Shown here: positions 53,486-62,946 of the stretch, piece by piece | Position numbering within the stretch: the first letter of the stretch is position 1 | Layout of the letters: every line of letters starts with the position of its first letter | Source: DAOPJM01 sp035399665 | GTDB lineage: Bacteria > Bacillota > Clostridia > Christensenellales > CAG-138 | Length of the DNA stretch: 64,000 bases | Direction: 5' to 3' | Assembly: GCA_035399665.1 (NCBI GenBank) | Contig: DAOPJM010000008.1 | Location: 3,232 to 67,231, forward strand | Program-made: the position numbers and the translations under genes | Notes under the pieces: model-generated | Seen by the model: only the letters and a program-made list of their open reading frames with translations | Databases searched by the model: none | What the model was told of the DNA's origin: nothing

Positions 53486-54621
53486 CAGTCGCCGACAAAG
53501 CCGTTTACCACGGTAATAATCCTTTCGACATCCTCATCCGTAAGCCAAAGGTGCAGCGGCAAAGTGACTATATGCTGTGATACCTCATGCGCTTTAGGGC
53601 AAGTGCCGTGCGCATAGGCGTACATGGAATACTCGGTGTTGTCTCTGTAATGCACCCCGCCGTAGATATCGTTTCGCGCAAGCTCGCTTAGCAAAGCCTC
53701 TCTGTCGGGAACGACAAGCTCGTATATATGATAGGAGCATTCGTCCTTGAAAGGAGCGTCCACTATGCGAATCTTGGGGTTGCCCCCAAAAGCAGCGTCA
53801 TAACGCGCTACTATCTCGCGACGCCTTAGGTTCTCCTCATCGACATACTTGAGCTGTACCAAGGCAATGGCCGCTATGACGGAGTTGCCGTGATCCTTTT
53901 GTCCCACGTACTCAACATCATAATTCCACTTGTAGCTGCCCTTGTTCCCGGATCTTGCGTAGGTATCCTTGTTTATGCCGAGCCACCCTATCTTGCGGGC
54001 GATGGCGTCAAGCCTTTCGCTGTCGAAGCATATCATGCCGCTGTCGGCGGTAGGGAGGTTCTTGACAGCCTGGAACGAGTACACGGCAACATCAACGCCG
54101 TCAAGCGTCCCCGGGCAAATCCCGTTCATGCGTGTTCCGGTCATGTGCGCGGCGTCAAGGATGAGCTTCAACCCATGTTCTTTGCACAGCGCGATTATTT
54201 CTTCAAGCCTGCCGACCCTGCCGCCGTAGCCCACGAAGATAACAGCCTTGGTCTTTTCCGTCACTTTACGCTCCACGTCCGCGGGATCAAGGCAAAGATA
54301 CTCGTCAACATCCGCAAACACCGGATGCATACGGTTCTTCAAAACAGCGTGGTTGGTCGAGATGAAGGTGATAGGCGTTGTGATAATCTCATCGTCGTCC
54401 GCCCATCCGCACTCCATCTTCAATATCTGCACAGCCATATACAGCCCGGCCGTATTCGAATTAAGGAAATAGGCGTGCTTATGACCGGTATACTCCTTCC
54501 AACGGCTCTCAAACTCAACCGTCTTGAAGCCTAAACCCGTCCAGCCCTTTTCAAGGCACTCACGGATCTGCTCCAAGCACTCATCCACATGAAACTTAGG
54601 TTTCAAAACCTGAATCGACAT
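53485..54621 (-). CDS. DegT/DnrJ/EryC1/StrS sugar aminotransferase
   Basis: This 378-residue PLP aminotransferase acts on keto-sugar nucleotides. The PLP lysine lies in YSFQAVKNLPTADSG (about 183). The upstream PITFISTNHAV and DAAHMTG motifs fit the family. With RfbA and RfbB nearby, the likely substrate is a dTDP-4-keto-6-deoxyhexose or its 3-keto isomer. No 3,4-ketoisomerase (FdtA) is visible, which favours C4 amination. Confidence 0.88.
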   Translation of the reverse strand: MSIQVLKPKFHVDECLEQIRECLEKGWTGLGFKTVEFESRWKEYTGHKHAYFLNSNTAGLYMAVQILKMECGWADDDEIITTPITFISTNHAVLKNRMHPVFADVDEYLCLDPADVERKVTEKTKAVIFVGYGGRVGRLEEIIALCKEHGLKLILDAAHMTGTRMNGICPGTLDGVDVAVYSFQAVKNLPTADSGMICFDSERLDAIARKIGWLGINKDTYARSGNKGSYKWNYDVEYVGQKDHGNSVIAAIALVQLKYVDEENLRRREIVARYDAAFGGNPKIRIVDAPFKDECSYHIYELVVPDREALLSELARNDIYGGVHYRDNTEYSMYAYAHGTCPKAHEVSQHIVTLPLHLWLTDEDVERIITVVNGFVGD

Positions 54622-54632
54622 CCTATCCTCCC

Positions 54633-55172
54633 TTACAGCGTGCCAAACGCGCCGTTGTAAAAATCGCCTTTGCTCAGTCTCAGTATCGCAAGCGTTCGCC
54701 CGTCCTCAAGGCGTTCGTTCCCCATAAGCCGAAACCCCACGGTATAATCGCAGGCAAGCGCCCTGTCGTTGTCCGAAAGTACCGACGCCGCCACGCTTGA
54801 AACGCCAAAGCTCTCGAAAGCAATGCGGCAGACTGCCGCAACCGCTTCCCGACCCAATCCCTTTTCGCGCACGCTCGCGGAAGCTGCAACAACCCTGCCA
54901 TACTCACAGCAGCTCATGTCAGGGTTGAAGCCGTAAAGGGCTATCCCGCCTATCCATTTTCCGCTGTCGCGGTGAATAACGGAAAACATATAGTCATCCT
55001 TTTCAAGTTCATACTGCATAAACCAACGCTGCTGCTGTTCGTATGAAATCTCACCCGTAAATATGAAGCAGTCGCGAACATCATTCCTCACCTTGCGATA
55101 GAGTTCGCTCTCCTCAAGGCTCATCGGCTTGAGCATAATTCTTCCATGCTCTATTCCATAGCTGTGCTTCAA
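54633..55172 (-). CDS. GNAT acetyltransferase, probably amino-sugar N-acetylating
   Basis: This 179-residue GNAT protein has the acetyl-CoA segment VREKGLGREAVAAVCRIAF near residue 105. It lies 11 bases upstream (in transcript order) of the aminotransferase gene, which suggests it N-acetylates the amino sugar, as WecD and PseH-type GNATs do. The start is TTG at 55172, after AGGAGGGG at a spacing of 7; the gene abuts the previous stop directly. Confidence 0.82.
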   Translation of the reverse strand: MKHSYGIEHGRIMLKPMSLEESELYRKVRNDVRDCFIFTGEISYEQQQRWFMQYELEKDDYMFSVIHRDSGKWIGGIALYGFNPDMSCCEYGRVVAASASVREKGLGREAVAAVCRIAFESFGVSSVAASVLSDNDRALACDYTVGFRLMGNERLEDGRTLAILRLSKGDFYNGAFGTL

Positions 55173-56135
55173 TTATTCGCCCCTCCTGTACATGCCTATG
55201 ACTGCGCAGAAAACGGCGGGAGAGAAGCGGAACAGCCTCAGCTTGAGCTTGAACTTGCGGCTTTTGCTTGTATGCAAAGCCTCCTTGCCATAGCTGCGGC
55301 ACTCCATGACAGCACGCTTTACAAAGTCCTCGTCCCTGTATTTGCAGACATGCATATCGTAGCAAAGCTCGATAAGTATGTTCAGATACCCGATTAAGGC
55401 CGAACCATGCAGCGTTGGGTACTCCCTGTCCGCAAAGTCGAACATCCATTTGAGCGCGTCCGCGCCCGTAAGCTGCCTTGCGTTGACGCCGCCCCTTGCT
55501 GCGCTGTTCTCGCTTTGGACATAGTGATAATAGGGTGTCAATACCCGATACACGCTCTTAGCTTTGTGAAGCGCCAAGATAGCAAACATGCTGTCCTCGC
55601 CCCTGTGGATATCGGTGTTTAGACGAAGGTTCTTCAGCAAAGCGCCTGAAAAAATCTTAGTGACCAGAAACGGATCGCCGCCGTACACCAGCCCCACCGC
55701 TTCCTCGCGGGTCAAAAGCCCCGCCCTGTCGGGCTGTGCCGCCCGCTTTTCGCTCCTGCCGCTTGGGTAGTCCACACTGTGGCAGAACATGAACGCGTCC
55801 GCGCCGCTTGTGGCAAGCGCCGCCATCGCGTCCTCATATAGAGTGGGTTCAAGCCAATCATCGCCGTCAAGAAAAGCCACAAAATCGCCGCAAGCCGCAT
55901 CAAGCCCCGCGTTCCTTGCCGAGGACACGCCGCCGTTGGGCTTATGTATGACGCGAACCCTTGCGTCCCTTATCGCGTACTCATCGCACACCCCGCCGCT
56001 CCCGTCGGTCGAGCCGTCGTCCACAAGTATCAGCTCCAAGTCGGCAAAGCTCTGCCTTAATACGGACTCAACGGAGGGTCGCAGGTATTCGCCTTGGTTG
56101 TAAACCGGCACTATGACCGAGAGCTTAGGCTTCAT
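55173..56135 (-). CDS. Glycosyltransferase family 2
   Basis: This 320-residue protein has the GT-A start LSVIVPVYNQGEYLRPSVESVL, VDDGSTDGSG and the metal-binding DGDD (FLDGDDWLEP). No strong membrane segment except a hydrophobic patch near the C-terminus. It extends the repeat unit of the polysaccharide. Its start overlaps rfbB (ATGA). Confidence 0.9.
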   Translation of the reverse strand: MKPKLSVIVPVYNQGEYLRPSVESVLRQSFADLELILVDDGSTDGSGGVCDEYAIRDARVRVIHKPNGGVSSARNAGLDAACGDFVAFLDGDDWLEPTLYEDAMAALATSGADAFMFCHSVDYPSGRSEKRAAQPDRAGLLTREEAVGLVYGGDPFLVTKIFSGALLKNLRLNTDIHRGEDSMFAILALHKAKSVYRVLTPYYHYVQSENSAARGGVNARQLTGADALKWMFDFADREYPTLHGSALIGYLNILIELCYDMHVCKYRDEDFVKRAVMECRSYGKEALHTSKSRKFKLKLRLFRFSPAVFCAVIGMYRRGE

Positions 56136-57160
56136 CTTACCTTCTTCTCCCCGTATATGCGTTCACAGCTTTGGCGGTAATCGGCGTTCATGACGTTCGC
56201 GAGCCATTCCTTGTTGGCAAGATACCATTCAACCGTGTGCTTCATGCCCTCCTCGAAGTTCACGGAGGGTCTCCACCCAAGCTCCGTCTTGAGCTTGTCC
56301 GCGTCCATGGCGTACCTGAGGTCATGCCCCGGGCGGTCGGTGACGAAGCTGATCAGCGTTTCCGGCTTGTCCAAAAGGCGCAGTATGGTGCGCACCACGT
56401 TCAGATTGTTATGCTCCTCATCGCCGCCGATGTTGTACACGGAGCCTACCGCCGCCTTTCGCATGATAAGGTCAATCGCTGCGCAATGGTCCCTTACATA
56501 CAGCCAGTCGCGCACGTTCGCGCCCACGCCGTACACGGGCAGAGGCTCGTCTCTTAAGGCGCGGGTAATCATGAGCGGAATGAGCTTCTCCGGGAACTGA
56601 CATGGCCCGTAGTTGTTGGAGCAGCGCGAAACCGTAACGGCAAGCCCAAAGCTTCTGTGATAAGCCAGCGCCAAGAGGTCGGCGGAGGCCTTCGACGCCG
56701 AATAGGGGCTTGAGGGCTTTAGCGCAAGCGTCTCAACAAAGCGCAAATCGGGGCGGTCAAGCGGCAAATCCCCGTAAACCTCGTCCGTTCCCACCTGATG
56801 GAAGCGCGAGACGCCGTAACGCCTCGCGGCGTCAAGCAAAACCTGAGTGCCTATAACGTTGGTCGTAAGAAAGCCCGCGGGGTCTATAAGGGATCTGTCC
56901 ACATGGGTCTCCGCCGCGAAGTTCACCACGAAGTCGAACCCTTCCTCGGCAAAAAGCCTGTCCACAAGCTCCGCGTCCTCTATCCTTCCCTTCACAAATC
57001 GGAAGTTGGGCAGGCCAATGTAAGCGTTGAGGTTGCCCATATAGCCCGCGTAGGTGAGCGCGTCAAGGCAGACTATCTCGTCCTCGCCGTGCTTTTCAAG
57101 CTCGTAGTCTATGAAGTTGCAGCCGATAAAGCCCGCGCCGCCCGTAACCAGTATCTTCAT
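56132..57160 (-). CDS. rfbB: dTDP-glucose 4,6-dehydratase
   Basis: This 342-residue extended short-chain dehydrogenase has the NAD motif VTGGAGFIGCNFIDY, TDEVYGDL (the catalytic Asp-Glu region) and the YSASKASAD Tyr/Lys pair. It makes dTDP-4-keto-6-deoxyglucose. The start is the ATG at 57160 after AAGGAG, where the family begins (MKILVTGGAG); the longer frame is not needed. Confidence 0.95.
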   Translation of the reverse strand: MKILVTGGAGFIGCNFIDYELEKHGEDEIVCLDALTYAGYMGNLNAYIGLPNFRFVKGRIEDAELVDRLFAEEGFDFVVNFAAETHVDRSLIDPAGFLTTNVIGTQVLLDAARRYGVSRFHQVGTDEVYGDLPLDRPDLRFVETLALKPSSPYSASKASADLLALAYHRSFGLAVTVSRCSNNYGPCQFPEKLIPLMITRALRDEPLPVYGVGANVRDWLYVRDHCAAIDLIMRKAAVGSVYNIGGDEEHNNLNVVRTILRLLDKPETLISFVTDRPGHDLRYAMDADKLKTELGWRPSVNFEEGMKHTVEWYLANKEWLANVMNADYRQSCERIYGEKKVR

Positions 57161-57161
57161 G

Positions 57162-57728
57162 CTAAATCTCCTTACCGTAAGTAAAATTGCAGTCGCTGTC
57201 CGCAAAATTTGGCGCCTGCCTGTCCTTGTCGGACAGTATCGGGTCACAAACTCCCCAATCAACGCCTATATCGGGGTCGTCGAAGCGCACGCTCCTGTCG
57301 CATTCGGGAGAATAGAAGCTGTCCACCTTGTAGCAGAACAGCACATCGTCCGTTAAGGTGACAAAGCCGTGCGCGAAGCCCCTCGGAATGTACAGCATAC
57401 GATGACGGCTTCCGCTCAGCTCGACCTTGAGCCACCTCCTGTAAGTTGGCGATCCGCGCCTGAGGTCGACGCACACATCGTACAGCGCGCCGCGAATGAC
57501 GCGCACAAGCTTTGCCTGCGCCATAGGCTCGTTTTGAAAGTGCAGCCCCCTCAGCGTCCCCTTCCTTTGGGTGAAGCTCTCGTTGTCCTGAACGAAATCG
57601 CAGCATATGCCCGCGGCCTCAAAGTCGCGCTTGGAATAGGTCTCGGCAAAGTAGCCCCTGTGATCCCCGTGCAGCACGGGATCAACTAAAAGCGCTCCCT
57701 CCAATTCGGTTTTTATGACGTTTATCAC
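57162..57728 (-). CDS. rfbC: dTDP-4-dehydrorhamnose 3,5-epimerase
   Basis: This 188-residue cupin-fold epimerase has [20 protein letters not shown] with the catalytic His, and [13 protein letters not shown]. The start is GTG at 57728, overlapping the rfbA stop (GTGA), with GGAGGG upstream. RfbD (the reductase) is not in the window. Confidence 0.93.
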   Translation of the reverse strand: MINVIKTELEGALLVDPVLHGDHRGYFAETYSKRDFEAAGICCDFVQDNESFTQRKGTLRGLHFQNEPMAQAKLVRVIRGALYDVCVDLRRGSPTYRRWLKVELSGSRHRMLYIPRGFAHGFVTLTDDVLFCYKVDSFYSPECDRSVRFDDPDIGVDWGVCDPILSDKDRQAPNFADSDCNFTYGKEI

Positions 57729-58606
57729 AGCAGCTTTCCCTCCGCGACATTCTGAAGATGCTTGCCGTAGGGCGATTTTCCGTAACGCGCCGCCGAAATA
57801 AGCAGCAGCTCTCGGTCTATCCACCCGAAACGGTAGGCTATCTCCTCGGGCGCGGATATCTTTATGCCCTGTCGCTGCTCTATCATGCGCACGAAGTCGG
57901 CGGCGTCCACAAGAGCTTCCATTGTGCCGGTGTCAAGCCACGCAAAGCCGCGCCTTAGAAGCTGCGCCCGCAGCGCCCCGCGCTCCAGATACAGGCGGTT
58001 GAGGTCGGTTATCTCCAGCTCGCCGCGCTCGGAGGGGCGCACTAACTTGGCAAGCCTTGAAGCGTGTCCGTCATAGAAATACAGGCCTGTGACGCAGTAA
58101 TTCGACTTGGGGTGTTGGGGCTTTTCTTCTATGGACAGCACCGCGCCGTCGTCGCCAAGCTCCATGACGCCAAAGCGTTCGGGGTCGCTGACGCGATAGC
58201 CGAATACGGTGGCAAAGCCGTTCTCGGCGTCGCGGACGGCCTCCTTGAGATAATCGCCAAGTGCGTTCCCGTAGAAGATGTTGTCGCCCAATATCATGGC
58301 GCAGCAGTCGCCCGCGATGAAGTCCTCACCTAAGATGAACGCCTGCGCAAGCCCGTCCGGAGACGGCTGCTCCATGTACGAAAGATGTATGCCGAACTGC
58401 TCTCCGCTGCCGAGCAAGCGTCTAAAGTTCGGCAGATCCACGGGCGTTGAGATGACAAGGATGTCCCTTATCCCCGCAAGCATCAGTGTCGAGAGGGGGT
58501 AGTAAATCATGGGCTTGTCGTACACGGGCAGGAGCTGCTTGCTCGTGACCATGGTCAAGGGGTAAAGGCGCGTGCCGGCGCCGCCCGCAAGTATGATACC
58601 TTTCAT
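57725..58606 (-). CDS. rfbA: Glucose-1-phosphate thymidylyltransferase
   Basis: This 293-residue enzyme makes dTDP-glucose from dTTP and glucose 1-phosphate. It has the signature [40 protein letters not shown] and the catalytic-region EEKPxxPKSN. It is first of the rfbA-rfbC-rfbB set, preceded by AGGAGG. Confidence 0.95.
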   Translation of the reverse strand: MKGIILAGGAGTRLYPLTMVTSKQLLPVYDKPMIYYPLSTLMLAGIRDILVISTPVDLPNFRRLLGSGEQFGIHLSYMEQPSPDGLAQAFILGEDFIAGDCCAMILGDNIFYGNALGDYLKEAVRDAENGFATVFGYRVSDPERFGVMELGDDGAVLSIEEKPQHPKSNYCVTGLYFYDGHASRLAKLVRPSERGELEITDLNRLYLERGALRAQLLRRGFAWLDTGTMEALVDAADFVRMIEQRQGIKISAPEEIAYRFGWIDRELLLISAARYGKSPYGKHLQNVAEGKLL

Positions 58607-58678
58607 ATAACCTCCTACGAAACTTTCATTTCAAACATTCAATGCCGCCGTGAAGAACGATGAACCCAAGACCGCCCC

Positions 58679-61027
58679 TTATCCGAGCAGCTTCCGCTTG
58701 ATTCTCCAAAGCGCGTCCTTTGCGCGGTAAACGCGCCGCCTTATGGTCATGGGGCGCAGGGACTTGACCGTCCCCGAAAAGCCAAGCGAGTCAAGCCGCT
58801 TGTAGAACTCGTCCCTGTCCATGGGGCGCGTCACGGAAGCGGTAAACGCGCTGTTCGCGGCCGCTGCCTTATCGATATCGGCCTTTGTAAGCTTCAGCCC
58901 CCGCGCCGATCGCAAAGCCTCCAGCCCCTTTTCGCTCTGAGCAATCACAAGCGACACGCCCTTATCGTCGTTTTCCGTCGCGCCCGCCGACTTAAAGCCC
59001 CAGTAGTCCGCAAGCGTAAGATCGCTTGCCCGTTCCAAGGTCTTGAAGCGGCAGCAGTAGCAGGACTCGTTTAGATTGAGGTTAGCAAGGAAGGCTGTAA
59101 GGTAGGGGTCAGTCTCCAAATCCTTTCGATAGCTCGCCCGTTCGCCCGTGAGCTTCATGGAGAAGCGCGCCCAGCCTCGGCTCTTGTCGCGAAAGGACAC
59201 GGTCTTGAGCTTGCCTAAGCGTTTGAACTCACAAAGGTAAGCGTCCAACGCCCTTTGAGACGGAGTTCCATGGCAGATTAAATCCACCGTCAGCAGCTTC
59301 TCATAATCCCTTCCAAGGTAGGCATTAAGCGCGGCCGTCTGACAGGGCGTGCCCGAGAACAGCACCGCTTTGCCCAATTCAAGCTGCTCTTTGACCTCTT
59401 GATACGCGCCGTCGGCACGGCTTTGCAGGTACTTCGAGCCGCGAAACGCTTCACAGCCCTCCGTATCGACCGCCATGCGATGAGCAAGCCTGAAGCTCTC
59501 GTCGAAGGCGGCTCCGAACACCGCGCCGTTGTCGCTTATCACGGCCTCGGCCAAGGCGGAGAACACGCCGCCTGAGGAGCTTTTAAGGCGGACAGACTCG
59601 TCCGTATTCACGGCGGCAAAGCCCTGCCTTTTATAGGCAAGGTTATGCTTTTCCATGCCCTTGCAGAACTGTACGCAAAGACCGCAGGAGCAACAAAGCC
59701 CGCTGTCCAAAGCGACCTTCAAAAAGCCCTCGCCGTCCCTTATCAGGCTCAAGGCACCCTTGGGGCAGACGAGCGTACAGCCCCCGCAGCCCGTACAGTG
59801 GGCGGGATCGGCGGCGTTCAGCTCCGCGACGCTGCGGTAAACAGGCTCTGTATAGCCTTCCGCCTTATAAAGCGCCGTCTTGAGATAGCCAAGGAAGCAT
59901 TCGCGCTCGGCGTCTATGACGCGGGCGGCGTTGTCCCAATCGGGGGCGGCGCGGTTTTCGGTGAACATCCTTCCCGTAAGCCCCAGCGTCGTCAGCAGGG
60001 TATAGGAACGATCGTCCTTGCCAAAGCCGCTCTCGCTGCGGGGGAAGCTCAAAAACTCGCGTCGGTATATGGTGGAAAAGACCGCGCCGTGGAAGGAGTC
60101 GGTCGCCACAAAATCGGCGTGCTTGACGAGCCACAGGAACTCGGCGGGATCATAGCAATAGCTTTCAGGCTCGGTGCGTTCGCTGAGGTTGATTAAGCTT
60201 AGCCCGCGCTCCTTGGCAATTTTATCTATCTCGCGCTCATATGCCGTTCTGCGCTTGCCCAAAAAGTAGCATAGCATATAAGGCTTGTCCGTGAAACCTT
60301 CGGGCTTGCTTGCGATGGCGTCCCATTCATCGGGGGTCGGCACAAGCGTGGGATCAACCAATATCGCAGCGTCGCGTCCGGTCAGCTCCAGGATGAGCTT
60401 ATGGCCGCTCTGTTCGCGGACGGACAGGGATGCAAAGCCGTTCAGCAGTCTCTTGTAGGTTTCGCGGCGGCGTAAGGGTATCTCGTGGACGCCGAAGCTT
60501 GGTGAGAGCGCGATGCGCTTCCCTTCGGGCGCGAACGCCAGGAAGCGCACGGGCGAGGTATCGGTGTAGACAGGGTTAAAAACCTGATCGCTGCCCGTGG
60601 TGAAGGCGGCAAATCCGCTCAAGGCGGCCTCGTCGGGGCGTATCACGTTGGAGAGCTTTAGGGCGTCATAGGGCAGGTACCTTTCGGAGAAAGCGTCGAA
60701 CCGCTCCCCGCGGCGGCGATTCAGCTCCGCAAGCTCCTCATCTATGCGCTTTTTGTGCGTCAAACAGTATATGAGCCTGTCCGAATCATTCTTCTTATGG
60801 TATTTGTAGAGCAGTCTTGAGCGCACGGCGCTTGAAAAGTAAGCGGGCTTGAGCTTGTCCTTCAGGCTCAAGACCTCGGCAGGCTCGGCAAAGCCCCTCC
60901 TTGTGAGGTCGTTTAGGGTGACGGGTTCATAGCCCACATGACGTATGGCAAACAGGACGGCATAGTGCTGCAGCTTGTTGCCATAGTTGCTCCCCCTTGT
61001 CAGCGTGACAACCCCGACCTTCTTCAT
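58679..61027 (-). CDS. Polysaccharide pyruvyltransferase fused to an FrhB-like Fe-S domain
   Basis: This 782-residue protein has two parts. Residues about 1-390 match the polysaccharide pyruvyltransferase family (GSNYGNKLQHYAV start, TTGSDQVFNP, ATDSFHGAVFSTIYRREF). Residues about 410-780 start with two 4Fe-4S motifs (CTGCGGCTLVCPKG; CCSCGLCVQFCKG). A coenzyme F420 hydrogenase beta-subunit (FrhB)-like domain follows (SSSGGVFSALAEAV, FSGTPCQTAALNAYL, CHGTPS, later CYCCRFK). Fusions and neighbours of this sort occur in capsule clusters; their reaction is unclear. The start at 61027 overlaps the upstream stop (ATGA). Confidence 0.88.
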   Translation of the reverse strand: MKKVGVVTLTRGSNYGNKLQHYAVLFAIRHVGYEPVTLNDLTRRGFAEPAEVLSLKDKLKPAYFSSAVRSRLLYKYHKKNDSDRLIYCLTHKKRIDEELAELNRRRGERFDAFSERYLPYDALKLSNVIRPDEAALSGFAAFTTGSDQVFNPVYTDTSPVRFLAFAPEGKRIALSPSFGVHEIPLRRRETYKRLLNGFASLSVREQSGHKLILELTGRDAAILVDPTLVPTPDEWDAIASKPEGFTDKPYMLCYFLGKRRTAYEREIDKIAKERGLSLINLSERTEPESYCYDPAEFLWLVKHADFVATDSFHGAVFSTIYRREFLSFPRSESGFGKDDRSYTLLTTLGLTGRMFTENRAAPDWDNAARVIDAERECFLGYLKTALYKAEGYTEPVYRSVAELNAADPAHCTGCGGCTLVCPKGALSLIRDGEGFLKVALDSGLCCSCGLCVQFCKGMEKHNLAYKRQGFAAVNTDESVRLKSSSGGVFSALAEAVISDNGAVFGAAFDESFRLAHRMAVDTEGCEAFRGSKYLQSRADGAYQEVKEQLELGKAVLFSGTPCQTAALNAYLGRDYEKLLTVDLICHGTPSQRALDAYLCEFKRLGKLKTVSFRDKSRGWARFSMKLTGERASYRKDLETDPYLTAFLANLNLNESCYCCRFKTLERASDLTLADYWGFKSAGATENDDKGVSLVIAQSEKGLEALRSARGLKLTKADIDKAAAANSAFTASVTRPMDRDEFYKRLDSLGFSGTVKSLRPMTIRRRVYRAKDALWRIKRKLLG

Positions 61028-62118
61028 GCTCCCGCCTCCCAAATCCATTTGAAGTCGTTCAGCGCCGTTGAATGCACTATGGCGTATCGCCAGTAGACGA
61101 AGAACAGCACCATGGCCGCTATCATCAGGAAGGTACGCGTCTTTTCATTCTTGATGAGCTTGAACAAATAGCCATAGCCCAAGATGGCGAAGCTGTCGGT
61201 GTATATGCCCGCGCGCGCAAGGTAGGTGCTCTGCATGGTAGCGACATAGACAAAGCCGTTTAGGATAATACCCGTCAGATAGAAGGATTCCTCTCGGGTT
61301 AGATTCTTCTTCTCGCAGAACAGGAGATATACTCCTACGGGAACCATATTGACAATGATTCTTAGGATGTTGACAGAATTGGTCGAATAATCGTTCATAA
61401 CGACTTCCTGCCCCTTCAAAAAGCCCACGGCCGAGAACACCAAATCGTAGGAGAAGCGTATCGCCACGGCTCCCACCGCCATGATAAGCAGCTGCCAGCC
61501 GTCAAGCTTGCGCAGGAATATGAAGTAGACCGGTATCATGATGAGCGCCGAGGTGTGGCAAAGCGAGGCCAAAAACACCACTATAAGATACTTTATGAAC
61601 TTGCGTTCCAGTATGAAGCGATGTCCCGCAAACAGCACCGCCGCCGCCATATACTGTCTTACCCCGTTGAAGCTGCCGTCCCATGTCCCCAAGAACATGA
61701 ACAGGAGCATGGAAACAAGGTACATATTCGCGTGCTTGTATATCTGTATCATATACAGGCCGACAGTAAACAGCGACGCCATAAAGATAACCGAGCCTCC
61801 GTTATCCGCAAAGAGGCGTCCCACCGCGCCCACAAGCCATATGCCCGGCTCCTTGTATGCCCATAGATGCCGCCAGAACGCCGAAAACCCGCCGACTATG
61901 TCCTTGTAGTAGTAGCCGAAATCGGTTCCGACATAGTAACGGCAGCCGGCAACGAAGATAAGCACGAGCGAGGCCAATATGACAAACAGCCTGTCGGGTC
62001 TGTGGCGCGTATTCCCGTCCTCTAACTTTATAAGGGCGCCCGTAACCTCGCCCCTCTCTTGCGCGAGATAGGCGAGTACGAACACTAAAAACAATGTGAC
62101 GTAGTATACTGCGGACAA
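61024..62118 (-). CDS. EpsG-family polysaccharide polymerase (Wzy-like)
   Basis: This 364-residue membrane protein has about 9-10 hydrophobic segments and the EpsG-like GCRYYVGTDFGYYYK block near residue 58 and FNGVRQYMAAAVLF near 150. It probably polymerises the exported repeat units. It starts with TTG at 62118, four bases after the upstream stop, with AAAGGAA nearby. Confidence 0.83.
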   Translation of the reverse strand: MSAVYYVTLFLVFVLAYLAQERGEVTGALIKLEDGNTRHRPDRLFVILASLVLIFVAGCRYYVGTDFGYYYKDIVGGFSAFWRHLWAYKEPGIWLVGAVGRLFADNGGSVIFMASLFTVGLYMIQIYKHANMYLVSMLLFMFLGTWDGSFNGVRQYMAAAVLFAGHRFILERKFIKYLIVVFLASLCHTSALIMIPVYFIFLRKLDGWQLLIMAVGAVAIRFSYDLVFSAVGFLKGQEVVMNDYSTNSVNILRIIVNMVPVGVYLLFCEKKNLTREESFYLTGIILNGFVYVATMQSTYLARAGIYTDSFAILGYGYLFKLIKNEKTRTFLMIAAMVLFFVYWRYAIVHSTALNDFKWIWEAGA

Positions 62119-62121
62119 ACT

Positions 62122-62946
62122 CTATGCTTTCCTTTCGGAGCTTTTGGCTTGATGCTTTCGGTACAGGTCAACCACGAAGTAGGGGGTGAGCGACTTTACC
62201 GCCATGCCGATCGCGGGACGAATGAGCCAACGCTTGGGGTAGCCCAACAGCTTGTACCCGTAACAGCTGGTCAAAAAGCCGTTCCAACGCACCTTGAAGG
62301 TTCTGCGGCGTACGGCTGCGGCGTCCTCGCGCACGAGGTACAGGGCTTCCTTCAGATTATCGCCGTTGAAGCCCGCGTGATAAAAGCGGAACCACAGGTC
62401 ATAATCCTGCCCGCGCATGGTGCGTTCCGACACGGTATAGCCCCCAAGCGTGTCGTATACCCTCCTGTGGCAGAGTATGGTGGCGTGGTGGTAGGGGATG
62501 GCGCGCCTTAGGGTATAGTAATCGGGCTTGTCAACGGCGTAACAGACGTCATGCAGGCCCTCCGCGTCAAAGCGGCGCATGGCGCATCCAACTAAGTCAA
62601 GCTCCGTATGCGCCGCAAGGAAGGCTAATTCCTTTTCAAAGCGCTCCGGTACGGAGACGTCGTCGCCGTCCATCCTTGCGACGTATTCCCCCGCGGCGTA
62701 CTCAAGGCAATGGTTCAATGAGAAGGAAAGGCGCATATTCCTCTCGTTTCTCACAAGTATTATTCTGTCGGGAAACCTGTCCGCATAGGACTTGGCAAGA
62801 GCGTAGGTGCCGTCGGTGGAGCAGTCGTCGCACATGATAAGCTGCCAGTTTGTGTACGTCTGCGCTAAGATGGAATCCACCGCCTCCGCCAGCGTCCCCT
62901 CGCAGTTGTATATCCCCATGATTACAGAGATTAAGCCGTTGGTCAT
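62122..62946 (-). CDS. Glycosyltransferase family 2
   Basis: This 274-residue protein is a GT-A enzyme with ISVIMGIYNCEGTLAEAVDSIL, CDDCSTDGT and the metal-binding DGDD (ARMDGDDVSVPERF). Its C-terminus is basic. It overlaps the upstream ATP-grasp gene by 4 bases and adds a sugar to the repeat unit. Confidence 0.9.
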   Translation of the reverse strand: MTNGLISVIMGIYNCEGTLAEAVDSILAQTYTNWQLIMCDDCSTDGTYALAKSYADRFPDRIILVRNERNMRLSFSLNHCLEYAAGEYVARMDGDDVSVPERFEKELAFLAAHTELDLVGCAMRRFDAEGLHDVCYAVDKPDYYTLRRAIPYHHATILCHRRVYDTLGGYTVSERTMRGQDYDLWFRFYHAGFNGDNLKEALYLVREDAAAVRRRTFKVRWNGFLTSCYGYKLLGYPKRWLIRPAIGMAVKSLTPYFVVDLYRKHQAKSSERKA

